DNA of 37,106 bases from Bacillota bacterium (GCA_023410875.1 JAEYPH010000028.1:1-37106); one strand, 5' to 3'; positions 1 to 8,726 are shown, counted from the stretch's first letter. Notes: generated from the letters alone by a model not told the origin. Made by a program: numbers and translations.

Positions 1-2200
1 CGGCGGCGGACAGCGTGTTTACGTCGGAGATGAGCAGGTTTACGGCGTCAATGCACGTGTTCAGGTTGTTCTTGATCTCGTTGAAGTCGCCGTTGTAGGC
101 ATCGGTGATCTTTTGCGGTATGTCGCCGCGGCTGATGCGCTGCACGTAATCCGCAGCCATGTTCAGCGGCTGGATGACGGCGTCCAGTGTGTCGTTGATG
201 CCCGAGATGATCTGCGCGTAGCCGCCTTTGTGCCTGCTCACGTCGGCCCGGGTGGACAAAGCGCCGTTGCGAGCAGCGCCTGCCAGCATGTTGGCGTCCT
301 CCAGCATGGTGTTCAGGGAGGCGCGCACACGCCCCAGGCTGTCACGAATCAGCTGGAAATCTCCGTGGTACAGGTCATCCAGCTCACCGCCCTGATCTTC
401 GCCATTGGCGATCTTCTCCAACTGTCCCGCAGCCGCCTGCAAGGGCGTGATGACTGCGTCCAGCGTGTCGTTGATGCCGGCGATGATCTGGGCATAGCCG
501 CCTTTATGGCGAGAGAGGTCGGCGCGGGTCTTAAGCCGACCTTCCTGGGCCGCCTCGGAGAGCAAGACGGCGTCCTCCCGCATGCGGTCGAGCGCGCCGC
601 GTACGCTATCCAGACTGTCATGGATGGCACGGAACAACTCCTGCAGTTCGGCGGTGTCGGCGTCGGCAGGCGCTACGCTGGTTTGGGTGGTCAGATCGCC
701 CTCAGCCAGGGCTCGCAGGCTCACGGTCAACCCTTCAATCTCATGCTTCTGGTAGTCGAACTTCTTAAGGGCCACGATACGGGCCTGCTCCGCCTGAGCA
801 AAGGCCGCCTGCGCCTGGTCCAACAGCGCGTTGATCTGCCCCAGCATGGCGCCATATTGCCCCTCGAAGGCCGTGGTATCGCCTTTTTGGGAGAAGTCGT
901 TGCCCTGGGCCGCCTGCAGCAATACGGACATCTGCTGAGACAGGCGCTTCTGGGTGTTCACGACGCCCAGCATGCTGATGGTCAGAATATCCTTCTCGCC
1001 GCGGGGCTGCAAATCCACCGTCATGTCGCCCTTGGCCAGACGCTGAGCCGCGGCGGCCTGTGCGCGCATGTTGAGCGCCATCTCCGTGTAGGAACGGGCC
1101 AAGGAACCGGCCTCATCGTTGCGCTTCAACAGCCTGGGATCGACATCGCCGTCGAAATCGCCCATGGAGCCGCGGCCCAACAGCGCCGTGATCGTGCGGA
1201 TGGGGTCGGTCACGCTCTTAACTGTGAGCACGATGAGCAGCGCCAGAATCAGCAGCGCCGCCAGCGCGATTGCCGGCAGTTGTATGAGCATTGCGGTGAT
1301 CGACGCAAAGATCACGCTGTCGGGCTCCATGATGCACAGCGTCCAGCCCACGCCGGGGACCGTGGCGCTGTAAACGGTGTAATCCACACCCTTATCCTTG
1401 TAGTTGGCTGTTGCGCTGGCCTGGCCCATGACCTTGCCGGCCAGCGCGGCCAGCGAGGGGTCTTCTTCGTTGGCCAGCTTTTTCTTCATGACACGGCTGG
1501 CATCCGCATGGGCCAGATAGGTTCCGTCGCGGTCCAGCAGAAACACGGAGCTGCCCGGTTCGGCGCTCAAGCCCAGCACCATCTTTTGCAAATTGGACAG
1601 ATCGATGTCCGCGGTCGTCGTGCCCATGAATGTGCCACCTGCATCGTACACTGGGCTGGTCGCGGTGATCATCGTCACGCTGGTTGTATCGTCATAATAG
1701 GGAGCCGACCATACAACGCTCTCCTTAACGTTAACCGCTTGCGCATACCAAGGATGGCTGAGATAATCGTATTTCTCGGTGTTGTAATCCTCGGTAACCA
1801 CCAGCTTATCGCCGTCCCGGTACACATAGGGCCCGAAATACTTGACGCCCTGCTGGTATTTGTCCGGCTCAAACCATATACCAGCTCCCAAGGACTCCTC
1901 ATTGAGCACCAAATGGGTCTGAAGCAGACGGGTATATTGATCCCAAGACAACGCAGAGCCGGTCTCCCCCACTGTGGCGGCCAGCGTCTCAGCAATTTTT
2001 GCATGGTTGCTCAGCGACTTCTCGATAACCTGCGCCGCCGTTGCCAGGCGCGCATCCATCTTGTCGTGAATCTCCCGCTGCACGGTGGCGCGGGCGGTGA
2101 ACAGGCTGATCACGGTGATGGCGGCCATGGCCAACAGCGCCGTCGGCAGCAGAATACGCAGGCTCTTGGTCAGGATGGAACTCTGCTTTCGTTTTTTCAT
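1..2200 (-). CDS. methyl-accepting chemotaxis protein, dCache sensor with tandem HAMP-like repeats (3' end off window)
   Basis: Transmembrane chemoreceptor. My translation from ATG 2200-2198 gives a basic N-terminus (MKKRKQSSILTKS), a membrane segment at about residues 14-34, and an extracellular region of about 260 residues. Its WFEPDKYQQG...HPWYAQA and TTADIDLSNLQ motifs are typical of dCache ligand-binding domains. A second membrane segment lies at about 303-325, before a HAMP region. Two copies of a HAMP-like unit (TRADxSRHKGGYAQII...NDTLDAVI) follow, 92 residues apart. The Shine-Dalgarno GGAGGAG sits just upstream. The reading frame is open to base 1, so the cytoplasmic signalling hairpin and CheA/CheW tip are not in the window. 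The gene is well separated from the Nudix unit on its right. The ligand cannot be told from sequence; small organic acids or amino acids are common for dCache receptors. Confidence 0.93.
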   Translation of the reverse strand, partial: MKKRKQSSILTKSLRILLPTALLAMAAITVISLFTARATVQREIHDKMDARLATAAQVIEKSLSNHAKIAETLAATVGETGSALSWDQYTRLLQTHLVLNEESLGAGIWFEPDKYQQGVKYFGPYVYRDGDKLVVTEDYNTEKYDYLSHPWYAQAVNVKESVVWSAPYYDDTTSVTMITATSPVYDAGGTFMGTTTADIDLSNLQKMVLGLSAEPGSSVFLLDRDGTYLAHADASRVMKKKLANEEDPSLAALAGKVMGQASATANYKDKGVDYTVYSATVPGVGWTLCIMEPDSVIFASITAMLIQLPAIALAALLILALLIVLTVKSVTDPIRTITALLGRGSMGDFDGDVDPRLLKRNDEAGSLARSYTEMALNMRAQAAAAQRLAKGDMTVDLQPRGEKDILTISMLGVVNTQKRLSQQMSVLLQAAQGNDFSQKGDTTAFEGQYGAMLGQINALLDQAQAAFAQAEQARIVALKKFDYQKHEIEGLTVSLRALAEGDLTTQTSVAPADADTAELQELFRAIHDSLDSVRGALDRMREDAVLLSEAAQEGRLKTRADLSRHKGGYAQIIAGINDTLDAVITPLQAAAGQLEKIANGEDQGGELDDLYHGDFQLIRDSLGRVRASLNTMLEDANMLAGAARNGALSTRADVSRHKGGYAQIISGINDTLDAVIQPLNMAADYVQRISRGDIPQKITDAYNGDFNEIKNNLNTCIDAVNLLISDVNTLSAA

Positions 2201-2236
2201 ATGCCACTCCTCCATTTTCCTACTGTATAGATACCA

Positions 2237-2251
2237 CAATGCAAAGCATTG
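2237..2251. promoter_or_regulatory. 15-bp dyad upstream of the chemoreceptor
   Basis: CAATGC-aaa-GCATTG is a perfect 6-bp inverted repeat about 37 bases upstream of the chemoreceptor start codon. A second small dyad, CGTAAA-A-TTTACG, lies at about 2256-2268. The position would suit an operator, but I see no convincing promoter boxes and no nearby regulator gene. The rest of 2201-2337 is AT-rich with no gene. Confidence 0.3.
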
Positions 2252-2337
2252 CCAACGTAAAATTTACGATAATTGTTATATTGTGTCGAAATCAAATGAA
2301 TTTGGCATATTGAGCCAACGAAATCGTCTAAATGAGC

Positions 2338-2372
2338 AAAAAGCCGCTCGATTCTTACGGGAATCGAGCGGC
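2338..2372 (-). terminator. rho-independent terminator after the Nudix gene
   Basis: On the minus strand a perfect 12-bp stem (GCCGCTCGATTC / GAATCGAGCGGC, 6-base loop) is followed directly by TTTTT. It lies 18 bases past the Nudix stop codon and closes the araB-to-Nudix transcription unit. Confidence 0.9.
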
Positions 2373-2390
2373 TGACTGGCAAAGACGTTC

Positions 2391-2846
2391 CTATTGCTTG
2401 GCGTTTTTACGGGCAAACAAGCGCAATTGCGGCGCGATGGAAGGGCTCAGGTTGTCCGGCAGCGCATCCAGCGCAAACCAGCGCTGCTCCAGCACCTCGT
2501 CGTTGCTGTGCAGCGGCTCACCGGTGAAGTCCTCGCAAACGTACAGCGCCTCGGTGTAGTACACCTCGTCGCCGTTGGGATAGAGCACATGCTGCGAAGG
2601 GCCGGAAGACACGTGGAAAAGCGTAAGCTCTCTGGCGGTCAGACCCGATTCCTCCAGCAGTTCCCGGCTGGCGGCTTCCTCCAGCGTCTCCCCCAGTTCG
2701 ATGCTGCCGCCATGGTAGCTCCAATCGCCGGTGTCGCTGCGGCGCATCAGCAGCACCCGGCCATCGCGGTGCACGATGGCCGCGGCGCTCACCAGCATCA
2801 GCGGCGCGTGGCCGACCTTGGCGCGGATGTCGGAAACATAGCTCAT
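2391..2846 (-). CDS. Nudix hydrolase
   Basis: 151-residue Nudix-fold protein, predicted to hydrolyse a nucleoside diphosphate linked to another group (NDP-sugar, (d)NTP or similar), using Mg2+ in the cytoplasm. The Nudix box is complete and follows GX5EX7REUXEEXGU: GG-SIELG-E-TLEEAAS-RELLEESGL at about residues 46-69. The start ATG overlaps the stop of the upstream metallo-hydrolase gene (ATGA), so the two are probably translationally coupled. It is the last gene before the terminator. Substrate cannot be predicted; the length is typical of small MutT/ADP-ribose-type enzymes. Confidence 0.92.
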   Translation of the reverse strand: MSYVSDIRAKVGHAPLMLVSAAAIVHRDGRVLLMRRSDTGDWSYHGGSIELGETLEEAASRELLEESGLTARELTLFHVSSGPSQHVLYPNGDEVYYTEALYVCEDFTGEPLHSNDEVLEQRWFALDALPDNLSPSIAPQLRLFARKNAKQ

Positions 2847-3655
2847 ACCTCCACCTCAAAGCCGTCATAGGCCACGCGGACGCCGGTCCCGGCGAAGCGT
2901 GCCTCTATCTCCTCGTGCATCAGAATGCCGTTGTGGGAGAAATGGGTGGCCACGAACACCGTGGCGTCGTCGGCGCTGCCCATGTCCCGTAGTCGCTGGC
3001 GCAGCTTCAGGTTGTCGGAGATCGTCATGTGGGTCGCGTAGCTCTCCCCGATGATGCTGGTGCAGTCCATGCTGACCAAGTCCAGGCGTTTGCCCTGCAG
3101 GTACTGCCACACGACCTCGCTGGGCAGGCCGGTGTCATTGGCATACAGCAGGCGCTTGCCCTCGCTCTCAAACAGATAGATGAAGCTGACGCCGGCGCCG
3201 TGGCTGGCGGGCAGCGCCGTCACCGTGTGGCCGCCCACGCGCGTGGGTTCAAAGGCGTCCAGCGTGACCATCTGCACCAGGCCGTCCAACTCGTCGCCAT
3301 ACTTAGCCTCAAAAGCATCGCGCACGGTCACGCTGCCGTGGAAGCGCACCGTGGGGCCGTCTATACGATGGGCGAAAGGCTGGGCAAAGTTGCTCAGTTC
3401 ATGCAGGTAGAAGTGGTCCTCGTGCACATGGGTCACAACGACGTTGGGGACCTGGGACAGGTCCACGCCCTGCAACAGCGACGATCCGTAGAGGTCCGGC
3501 GGGATGTCCACAAGGATGCGGCCATCCAGCACGGCGCTGGAGCGCCGCCGCAGGTTTTTGCCGCCCAGGCCGCGGGCGCGCTTGCATGCGTCGCATTGGC
3601 AGAACACGCCGGGAAAGCCCTCGGATGCGCCGGTTCCCAGATACTTGATCTTCAT
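2843..3655 (-). CDS. metallo-beta-lactamase-fold hydrolase (PhnP-like)
   Basis: 270-residue MBL-fold metallo-hydrolase. The N-terminus has the TGASEGFPGVFCQCDACKRA signature with three cysteines (C19, C21, C24), as in the PhnP-like branch, which often binds an extra structural zinc. The metal motif HVHEDH follows at about residues 76-81. Further conserved histidines lie in PASHGAG and ATHFSHNG. PhnP itself is a cyclic ribose phosphodiesterase, but this protein is not in a phosphonate operon, so a phosphodiesterase role is inferred from the family only. Shine-Dalgarno AAGGAGA precedes the ATG. The gene sits 60 bases after the esterase gene and overlaps the Nudix gene by 4 bases. Confidence 0.88.
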   Translation of the reverse strand: MKIKYLGTGASEGFPGVFCQCDACKRARGLGGKNLRRRSSAVLDGRILVDIPPDLYGSSLLQGVDLSQVPNVVVTHVHEDHFYLHELSNFAQPFAHRIDGPTVRFHGSVTVRDAFEAKYGDELDGLVQMVTLDAFEPTRVGGHTVTALPASHGAGVSFIYLFESEGKRLLYANDTGLPSEVVWQYLQGKRLDLVSMDCTSIIGESYATHMTISDNLKLRQRLRDMGSADDATVFVATHFSHNGILMHEEIEARFAGTGVRVAYDGFEVEV

Positions 3656-3715
3656 CTTCTCTCCTTATACCAATCTGCAGTATAAAAAACATTCTAAATC
3701 AACCGGATTTGATGT

Positions 3716-5083
3716 TTATTTGTCCTGCACCTCAACGCCCCAGAAGGCCAGCGCAGGCACGCGCGTGGCGCCGTCCAACTCCAGAGCGCCCTGGGGGTCG
3801 CAGCCGTAATGGCTGTGCACGACACAGCGGCCCACGGGGGCGCGCTCGGTGGTCAGCTCGATCTCGCCCATCCCGCTGATGCGGTAAGCCGTAATGCCGA
3901 CAGGGCCGGACTCGTCCTCGATGGCATAGGGCAGCTTGTGCACCGGCGCGTCCAGCAGGTTGAGCCGCTGGGTCACGCTGCCGTAGCGCAGGCGGATGCC
4001 GCCCTGCATGGCAACGGCGCTGTGCAGGTCCGGCGCGGCCCAAAGGCAAGGCCTGCCATAAAGGTTGGCCAGCGCAGCGCGGGCGGCACGCTCCCCCAGG
4101 ACCAGGTTGCTGGCCGCCGAGATATGAATGGTGTCGCTGAGCGAACAATCCAGCGTGGGAACAACGTATACATTGGCGATGCGCCGGGCGGCCTGCCGCT
4201 GCGCCTCGCGAACGGCGCTCCAGTTGCGGTCGTTGACGCCAGCGATGTAGCGGCTGATCTGCACGGTCACAAAGGGCAGCGCCGGGTCGCAGGTTATGCC
4301 CCGCACCGCCTCCACAAAGCCGGTGAACCTTTGCAGATAGCTGTCGCTCAGTTCTTCTGAATCAGTATCGGAGCAGCCCTGGTACCACAGCACCCCGCGC
4401 ACCGACCCGCCCTGGGAGGCGATGACTTCGGCCATGGACGCGTACAGCGCGCCGCCGGGCAGCCACTGGCTCAGTGGCGAGCCGCCCAGCGATGTCTGCA
4501 GCAGACCTATGGGCATGCCGGTCTCGCGGCGCACGGCTTTGGCGAAGCTCAGCCACGGGCTGTGGCCGGGGTTGGCGCCTTCGCGATTGGCCTCATGGAT
4601 GGTGCCGGTGGATTCATTGAGCGGGTGGGTGGCCAGGTCCCACCGGCCGCTGTTGCGCAGCACATGCACGCCGGGTTCCGCCGGGTCGTGGATCATGTCC
4701 TTGCCATAGCCCGCAGAGTTGCTCTGCCCAGCGATGACCCACAGATCACCCACGGCGATGTGGTGCACCATGTCGCCCCGAACCGACCATTCCAACTCCA
4801 GTTGGCCCGTGGGCGCGAAGCAGGTCTCCAGCCGGTACAGGCCGCCGGCCGGCACGTCGCGCAGCACGGCGCGCCACCGCCGTTCGCCCAAGTCCTCCGC
4901 CGGGGTCCATTCGCCCAGCGGCTGGCCGCTGTCCTCGCGTACAACGCGGGCCAGCACCGTGCCCTCCAAGCCCTCCTGCATCTGCCAGACACCTTCCAGG
5001 GAGATGTCCGCCCTGCCGCCCCGCTGCTGGATGACCTGCCAGGGCTGCGGGCCGACCGTGATGATCGCTCCGATCTGTGCCAT
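3716..5083 (-). CDS. sialate O-acetylesterase-type (SASA domain) carbohydrate esterase
   Basis: 455-residue SGNH/SASA-family esterase that would remove O-acetyl groups from sugars. The nucleophile block is WVIAGQSNSAGYG (Ser121, in the GQSN form typical of SASA and CE6 enzymes). The oxyanion block is LLQTSLGGSPLSQW, and a late SDTIHIS motif gives the Asp/His pair. An N-terminal beta-rich region of about 100 residues precedes the catalytic domain. I see no signal peptide, so it probably acts on imported oligosaccharides. It starts 1 base after the araB stop, so the two are co-transcribed. Pairing with ribulokinase suggests deacetylation of arabinose-containing hemicellulose or pectin fragments rather than sialic acid; that is inference. 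Confidence 0.88.
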   Translation of the reverse strand: MAQIGAIITVGPQPWQVIQQRGGRADISLEGVWQMQEGLEGTVLARVVREDSGQPLGEWTPAEDLGERRWRAVLRDVPAGGLYRLETCFAPTGQLELEWSVRGDMVHHIAVGDLWVIAGQSNSAGYGKDMIHDPAEPGVHVLRNSGRWDLATHPLNESTGTIHEANREGANPGHSPWLSFAKAVRRETGMPIGLLQTSLGGSPLSQWLPGGALYASMAEVIASQGGSVRGVLWYQGCSDTDSEELSDSYLQRFTGFVEAVRGITCDPALPFVTVQISRYIAGVNDRNWSAVREAQRQAARRIANVYVVPTLDCSLSDTIHISAASNLVLGERAARAALANLYGRPCLWAAPDLHSAVAMQGGIRLRYGSVTQRLNLLDAPVHKLPYAIEDESGPVGITAYRISGMGEIELTTERAPVGRCVVHSHYGCDPQGALELDGATRVPALAFWGVEVQDK

Positions 5084-5084
5084 G

Positions 5085-6752
5085 TTACCCTCTGATCTCC
5101 TCTTTGATCGCCTTCAGGCGCTTCATGACGTCGTTGGCGCTGCGGCCGAAGTAGTCGTGCAGCGCCTCATACTCGCGGTACAGCCGCTCGTAGGCGGCTA
5201 CATTGGCCGCGACGGGCCGGTAGACGCGCTCCTGCACGCGGCCCATGTCCCGGGCGGCCTGCTTTATGGTGTCATAACCGCCGCGGGCGGCCCCCGCCGC
5301 CACGGCGCCGAACATGGCGCTGCCCACCGCCGGCGCCTGGCCGGACGCGGCGATGCGGATCTCCATGTTCGTCACGTCGGCGTAGATCTGCATCATCAGC
5401 TCGTTCTTCTGGCTGATGCCGCCGGCGGCGTACAGTTCGGTCACGTCCACGCCGTATTTCTTGAAGTTGTCCACGATCATGCGGGTGCCGTAGGCCGTGG
5501 CCTCTATGAGCGCTCGGTAGATTTCTTCGGGCTTGGTGAGCAGCGTGCAGCCCAGCAGCACGCCGGTCAGGTCCACATCCACGAGAACCGAACGGTTGCC
5601 GTTCCACCAATCCAGCGCCAGCAAGCCGCTCTCGCCAATCTTCAGGGCCGAGGCCTTCTCTGTCAGGAGCTGGTGGATACCGATTCCCCGTTCCTGCGCC
5701 TCGCGCTCGTAGGCCGCGGGCACGCAGTTTTCCACGAACCACTCGAAGTGGTCGCCCACGCAGCTCTGCCCGGCCTCGAAGCCCGGGTAACCGGGCAGGA
5801 TGCCGTCCTGCACGACGCCGCACATGCCGGGCACGATCTTCTCCTGGGTGCCCACGACCATGTGGCATGTGCTGGTGCCCATGATCATCAGCATCTTGCC
5901 GGGTTCGGTGATGCCCACCGCCGGCACCGTCACATGGGCGTCCACGTTGGCCACGGCCACCGCCGTGCCGGCCCGCAGGCCCGTGCGCGCCGCCATGGCC
6001 GCGGTGACTTCGCCGGCCTTGTGGCCCAGCGGATAAATCGGCGCGTTCATCTTGTCGCGCACGACATTCTCCAGCCGCGGGTCCAGCGCCTTGAAGAAGT
6101 CGCTGGAGGGATAGCCCTCGGTCTTATGATACATGGCCTTGTAGCCGGCGGTGCAGGAGTTGCGGGCCTCCACGCCGGTCAGCTGCCACACAACCCAGTC
6201 GGCGGCCTCCAGGAAGCGGTCGGCAGCGGCGTACACCTCCGGCGCTTCGTTGAGCGTCTGCCAGATCTTCGGGAACATCCATTCCGAGGAGATCTTGCCG
6301 CCGTAGCGTTTCAGGAACTCCTCGCCGCGCTCGGCGGCGACGCGATTCAATTCGTTGGCCTCATCCTGGGCGGCGTGGTGCTTCCACAGCTTGATGTAGC
6401 TGTGGGGGGAGTGCTCCCACTGGGGCTGCAGGCACAGCGGCGTGCCCTGGGCGTCCACCGGCAGCATCGTGCAGGCGGTGAAGTCGATGCCCACGCCGAT
6501 GATGTCGGCAGGGTCCACGGCGCTTTCCGCCAGCACCTGGGGGATGGTCAGCTCCAGCACCTCGATGTAATCCGCCGGGTGCTGCAGCGCCCAGTCCGGC
6601 GGCAGGCGCTGCCCGTCGGGCAGCTGTTCATCCATAACGCCGTGGGTGTAGGGCTTCACCGCAGTGGCCAGCTCCCGGGCCGTGCCCAGTTCCACCAGCA
6701 CCGCGCGCCCGCTCTGGGTGCCAAAATCCACGCCAATGGCATATTTGCTCAT
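5085..6752 (-). CDS. araB: ribulokinase
   Basis: 555-residue FGGY-family kinase that phosphorylates L-ribulose to L-ribulose-5-phosphate in L-arabinose catabolism. AraB hallmarks are IGVDFGTQSGRAVLV at the N-terminus, GVGIDFTACTMLP, the LWKHHAAQDEA segment, and GTSTCHMVVG in the second ATPase lobe. The length and motifs fit the AraB subgroup rather than xylulokinase. I start it at ATG 6752-6750 because AGGAGGAG lies at correct spacing; the frame continues upstream without support. It is first in a four-gene unit. No araA or araD is in the window, so the rest of the pathway must be elsewhere. Confidence 0.93.
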   Translation of the reverse strand: MSKYAIGVDFGTQSGRAVLVELGTARELATAVKPYTHGVMDEQLPDGQRLPPDWALQHPADYIEVLELTIPQVLAESAVDPADIIGVGIDFTACTMLPVDAQGTPLCLQPQWEHSPHSYIKLWKHHAAQDEANELNRVAAERGEEFLKRYGGKISSEWMFPKIWQTLNEAPEVYAAADRFLEAADWVVWQLTGVEARNSCTAGYKAMYHKTEGYPSSDFFKALDPRLENVVRDKMNAPIYPLGHKAGEVTAAMAARTGLRAGTAVAVANVDAHVTVPAVGITEPGKMLMIMGTSTCHMVVGTQEKIVPGMCGVVQDGILPGYPGFEAGQSCVGDHFEWFVENCVPAAYEREAQERGIGIHQLLTEKASALKIGESGLLALDWWNGNRSVLVDVDLTGVLLGCTLLTKPEEIYRALIEATAYGTRMIVDNFKKYGVDVTELYAAGGISQKNELMMQIYADVTNMEIRIAASGQAPAVGSAMFGAVAAGAARGGYDTIKQAARDMGRVQERVYRPVAANVAAYERLYREYEALHDYFGRSANDVMKRLKAIKEEIRG

Positions 6753-6790
6753 GGGTTGTCTCCTCCTGATTCGTAGCATCAAACAGGACA

Positions 6791-6819
6791 AATATAGCAG
6801 AAGAGGGGCGCAAATACAA
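6791..6819 (-). promoter_or_regulatory. araB promoter
   Basis: On the minus strand TTGTAT (6819-6814), a 17-base spacer and TATATT (6796-6791) make a good vegetative promoter about 39 bases upstream of the araB start codon. Confidence 0.65.
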
Positions 6820-6835
6820 TTGAGCCGTGCGCCCC
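6805..6835. promoter_or_regulatory. inverted repeat over the araB -35 box (candidate operator)
   Basis: GGGGCGCA (6805-6812) and TGCGCCCC (6828-6835) form a perfect 8-bp inverted repeat with a 15-base spacer centred on the -35 box of the araB promoter. It lies outside both predicted transcripts, so it is better read as a protein-binding site than as an RNA hairpin. The regulator is not identified. Confidence 0.5.
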
Positions 6836-6845
6836 CTATTTATGT

Positions 6846-6873
6846 TTGGACACAAAATTGCTGACAATATGAT
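6846..6873 (+). promoter_or_regulatory. promoter of the SDR gene
   Basis: TTGGAC (6846-6851), a 16-base spacer and TATGAT (6868-6873) lie 55 bases upstream of the TTG start of the SDR gene, divergent from the araB promoter. Confidence 0.6.
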
Positions 6874-6928
6874 GTCAACAATCGATGTTATATTTATCAT
6901 ACCAAATAAAAACATAAGGAGAGAAGTT

Positions 6929-7846
6929 TTGACTCAGAACATTGCTCAGAAAAAAGTTGCTTTGGTTGCAGGGGCTACGCGTGGCGCGGGTCGCGGGATT
7001 TCTATCGAATTAGGGGCGGCTGGTTTTACCGTTTATGTTACAGGTCGCACGACACGCCAGCAGCGCTCCGAGTATAATCGCCCTGAAACGATTGAAGAAA
7101 CAGCTGAACTTGTAGATAAGGCCGGGGGACATGGGATTGCTGTTCAAGTTGATCATCTGGAGCCTGATCTAGTTCAAAGTCTTATTGAACGAATTGAGCG
7201 TGAGCAAGGACGGCTGGATGTTCTTGTTAACGACGTGTGGGGAGCAGAATACCTAGCTGAGTGGAATGTGCCTGTATGGAAACATTCACTCAAAGACGGC
7301 CTTCGCATCTTAAGACTTGCCATTGATACACATATCATAACCAGTCACTACGCACTCCCCCTACTAATAAAAAATAGTGGAGGACTGGTTGTTGAGATGA
7401 CCGATGGTACAGCAGAATATAACGCAGGAAATTACCGCTTGTCTCTGTTTTATGATTTGGCAAAATCATCCGTTCTTCGGATAGCCTGGTCACAATCCAA
7501 GGAACTTCAGGCATATGGATGCGCTGCCGTAGCCTTGACTCCAGGTTGGCTTCGCTCGGAGATGATGCTGGATCACTTTGAAGTGCATGAGGAAAACTGG
7601 CGTGACGCTACAACAAAAGAACCCCATTTTATCATCTCGGAAACACCACGCTATGTAGGACGCGCCGTAGCCTCTCTTGCACTAGACCCAAATTTAGCAA
7701 GATGGAACGGCCAATCTCTATCCAGCGGACAACTTGCTAAAGTATATAATTTCTATGATCTTGATGGCTCACAGCCTGATTGCTGGAGATACGCAACAGA
7801 AGTCCAGGATGCCGGCAAGCCCGCTGATGCGTTTGGGTATAGATAA
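6929..7846 (+). CDS. short-chain dehydrogenase/reductase
   Basis: About 305-residue SDR-family NAD(P)-dependent oxidoreductase. The Rossmann motif is VAGATRGAGRGI near the start, the NNAG-type motif appears as NDVWG, and the active-site Tyr-x3-Lys is YDLAK. The NDVWG variant and the length resemble the DHRS1-like SDR branch. I choose TTG 6929 as start because AAGGAGAG lies 5-6 bases before it and the protein then begins at the usual distance from the Rossmann motif; the upstream in-frame ATG codons have no such support. The gene is visibly richer in A/T codons than its neighbours and stands alone on the plus strand, suggesting recent acquisition. Substrate unknown. Confidence 0.88.
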   Translation: MTQNIAQKKVALVAGATRGAGRGISIELGAAGFTVYVTGRTTRQQRSEYNRPETIEETAELVDKAGGHGIAVQVDHLEPDLVQSLIERIEREQGRLDVLVNDVWGAEYLAEWNVPVWKHSLKDGLRILRLAIDTHIITSHYALPLLIKNSGGLVVEMTDGTAEYNAGNYRLSLFYDLAKSSVLRIAWSQSKELQAYGCAAVALTPGWLRSEMMLDHFEVHEENWRDATTKEPHFIISETPRYVGRAVASLALDPNLARWNGQSLSSGQLAKVYNFYDLDGSQPDCWRYATEVQDAGKPADAFGYR

Positions 7847-7868
7847 CTAAATGGAAGTTCTGGAAAGA

Positions 7869-7900
7869 CAACAGGAGCATGCGACGCCATGCTCCTGTTG
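7869..7900. terminator. terminator hairpin between convergent genes
   Basis: A perfect 13-bp stem (CAACAGGAGCATG / CATGCTCCTGTTG, 6-base loop) lies between the SDR gene (plus) and the ABC permease gene (minus). The T-tract is weak on both sides, but the position suits a shared bidirectional terminator. Confidence 0.65.
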
Positions 7901-7918
7901 TGTGGTGAAGATTCAACA

Positions 7919-8713
7919 CTAGATGCGCAGGTCCCTGCGCCGGAAGAACACATAGGTTGCCGCGGTAAACGCGACGATCAGCACCGCCGACAGCGCCACA
8001 TAGCCCGCCGTCAGGCCCATGCTGTCATAGAGCGCCTTGGCATCGAAGTACTTAAACGGCGTCAGATACTTCAGAGGCGACAGATCCTCGTTGATGTCCA
8101 CGGCTGCCGACAGCAGGAAGGTGAAAAGCATGAATCCCGTCGCGATGCCGGATGCTGCCTTGGGGCGGTCGGTGACGGCCGCCGCCGCCAGGCCCACGGC
8201 CAGAAAGATCAACTGTATGAAGAACATGCCTCCCATCAGCACCATGATGTATCCGGATACATCCTCTCCGTTGCTGTACTTATCCACGATGACCAGAGAG
8301 GACACCATCGTCACGAGGTTGAAAACAACGACGTTGGTCAGCGCGGCCAGCGCCTTTGATGTGACGACCTGCGCCCGGGTAACAGGCTTTACGAACAGGA
8401 ATTCCGATGTTCTGTCCCGCTCCTCCTTGCTGACGATGCCCGACCCCAGCAGCACCGCATGAACGGCGGCCATCAGCGCCAGAAACAGGAAAGCGACGCC
8501 ATAGAACCCGCTGGCGCGGCCAAAGTCCAGCATGTTCATGCCGAATATGGCCAGCATCGCCGGGGGCATCTGGCTCATCATCTCGTTGAACTGCGCCGCC
8601 GTGCCCAAGCCCTGGTATTTAGCCATGGTTGCCCCGATCAGGAAGACCATGCCCAGGCACCAGAACAGCGTGGATCTGCGGTATGCTCTCAACTCTCTCA
8701 AATAGACGTTCAT
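7919..8713 (-). CDS. ABC-2 type transporter permease (second of pair)
   Basis: 264-residue integral membrane protein with about six hydrophobic segments, beginning MNVYLRELRAYRRSTLFWCLG, a start typical of ABC-2 permeases that export drugs, lipids or peptides. The segment SKEERDRTSEFLFVKPVTRAQVVTSK matches the cytoplasmic coupling loop of this family. It shares start, loop and C-terminal pattern with the preceding permease, so the two are paralogues and probably form a heterodimer with the ATPase. GGGAGGGGA precedes the ATG. Last gene of the TetR-ATPase-permease-permease operon. Confidence 0.9.
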   Translation of the reverse strand: MNVYLRELRAYRRSTLFWCLGMVFLIGATMAKYQGLGTAAQFNEMMSQMPPAMLAIFGMNMLDFGRASGFYGVAFLFLALMAAVHAVLLGSGIVSKEERDRTSEFLFVKPVTRAQVVTSKALAALTNVVVFNLVTMVSSLVIVDKYSNGEDVSGYIMVLMGGMFFIQLIFLAVGLAAAAVTDRPKAASGIATGFMLFTFLLSAAVDINEDLSPLKYLTPFKYFDAKALYDSMGLTAGYVALSAVLIVAFTAATYVFFRRRDLRI

Positions 8714-8726
8714 ATACTCCCCTCCC

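Noticed and set aside
113..2230. 705-codon open frame on the plus strand
   Set aside because: It is the antisense shadow of the chemoreceptor gene. Its translation has no recognisable domain, while the minus strand gives a clear dCache/HAMP protein with a good ribosome site.
4719..6776. 685-codon open frame on the plus strand opposite araB and the esterase
   Set aside because: His/Gly/Arg-rich shadow product of GC-rich codons; the minus-strand AraB and SASA motifs are unambiguous.
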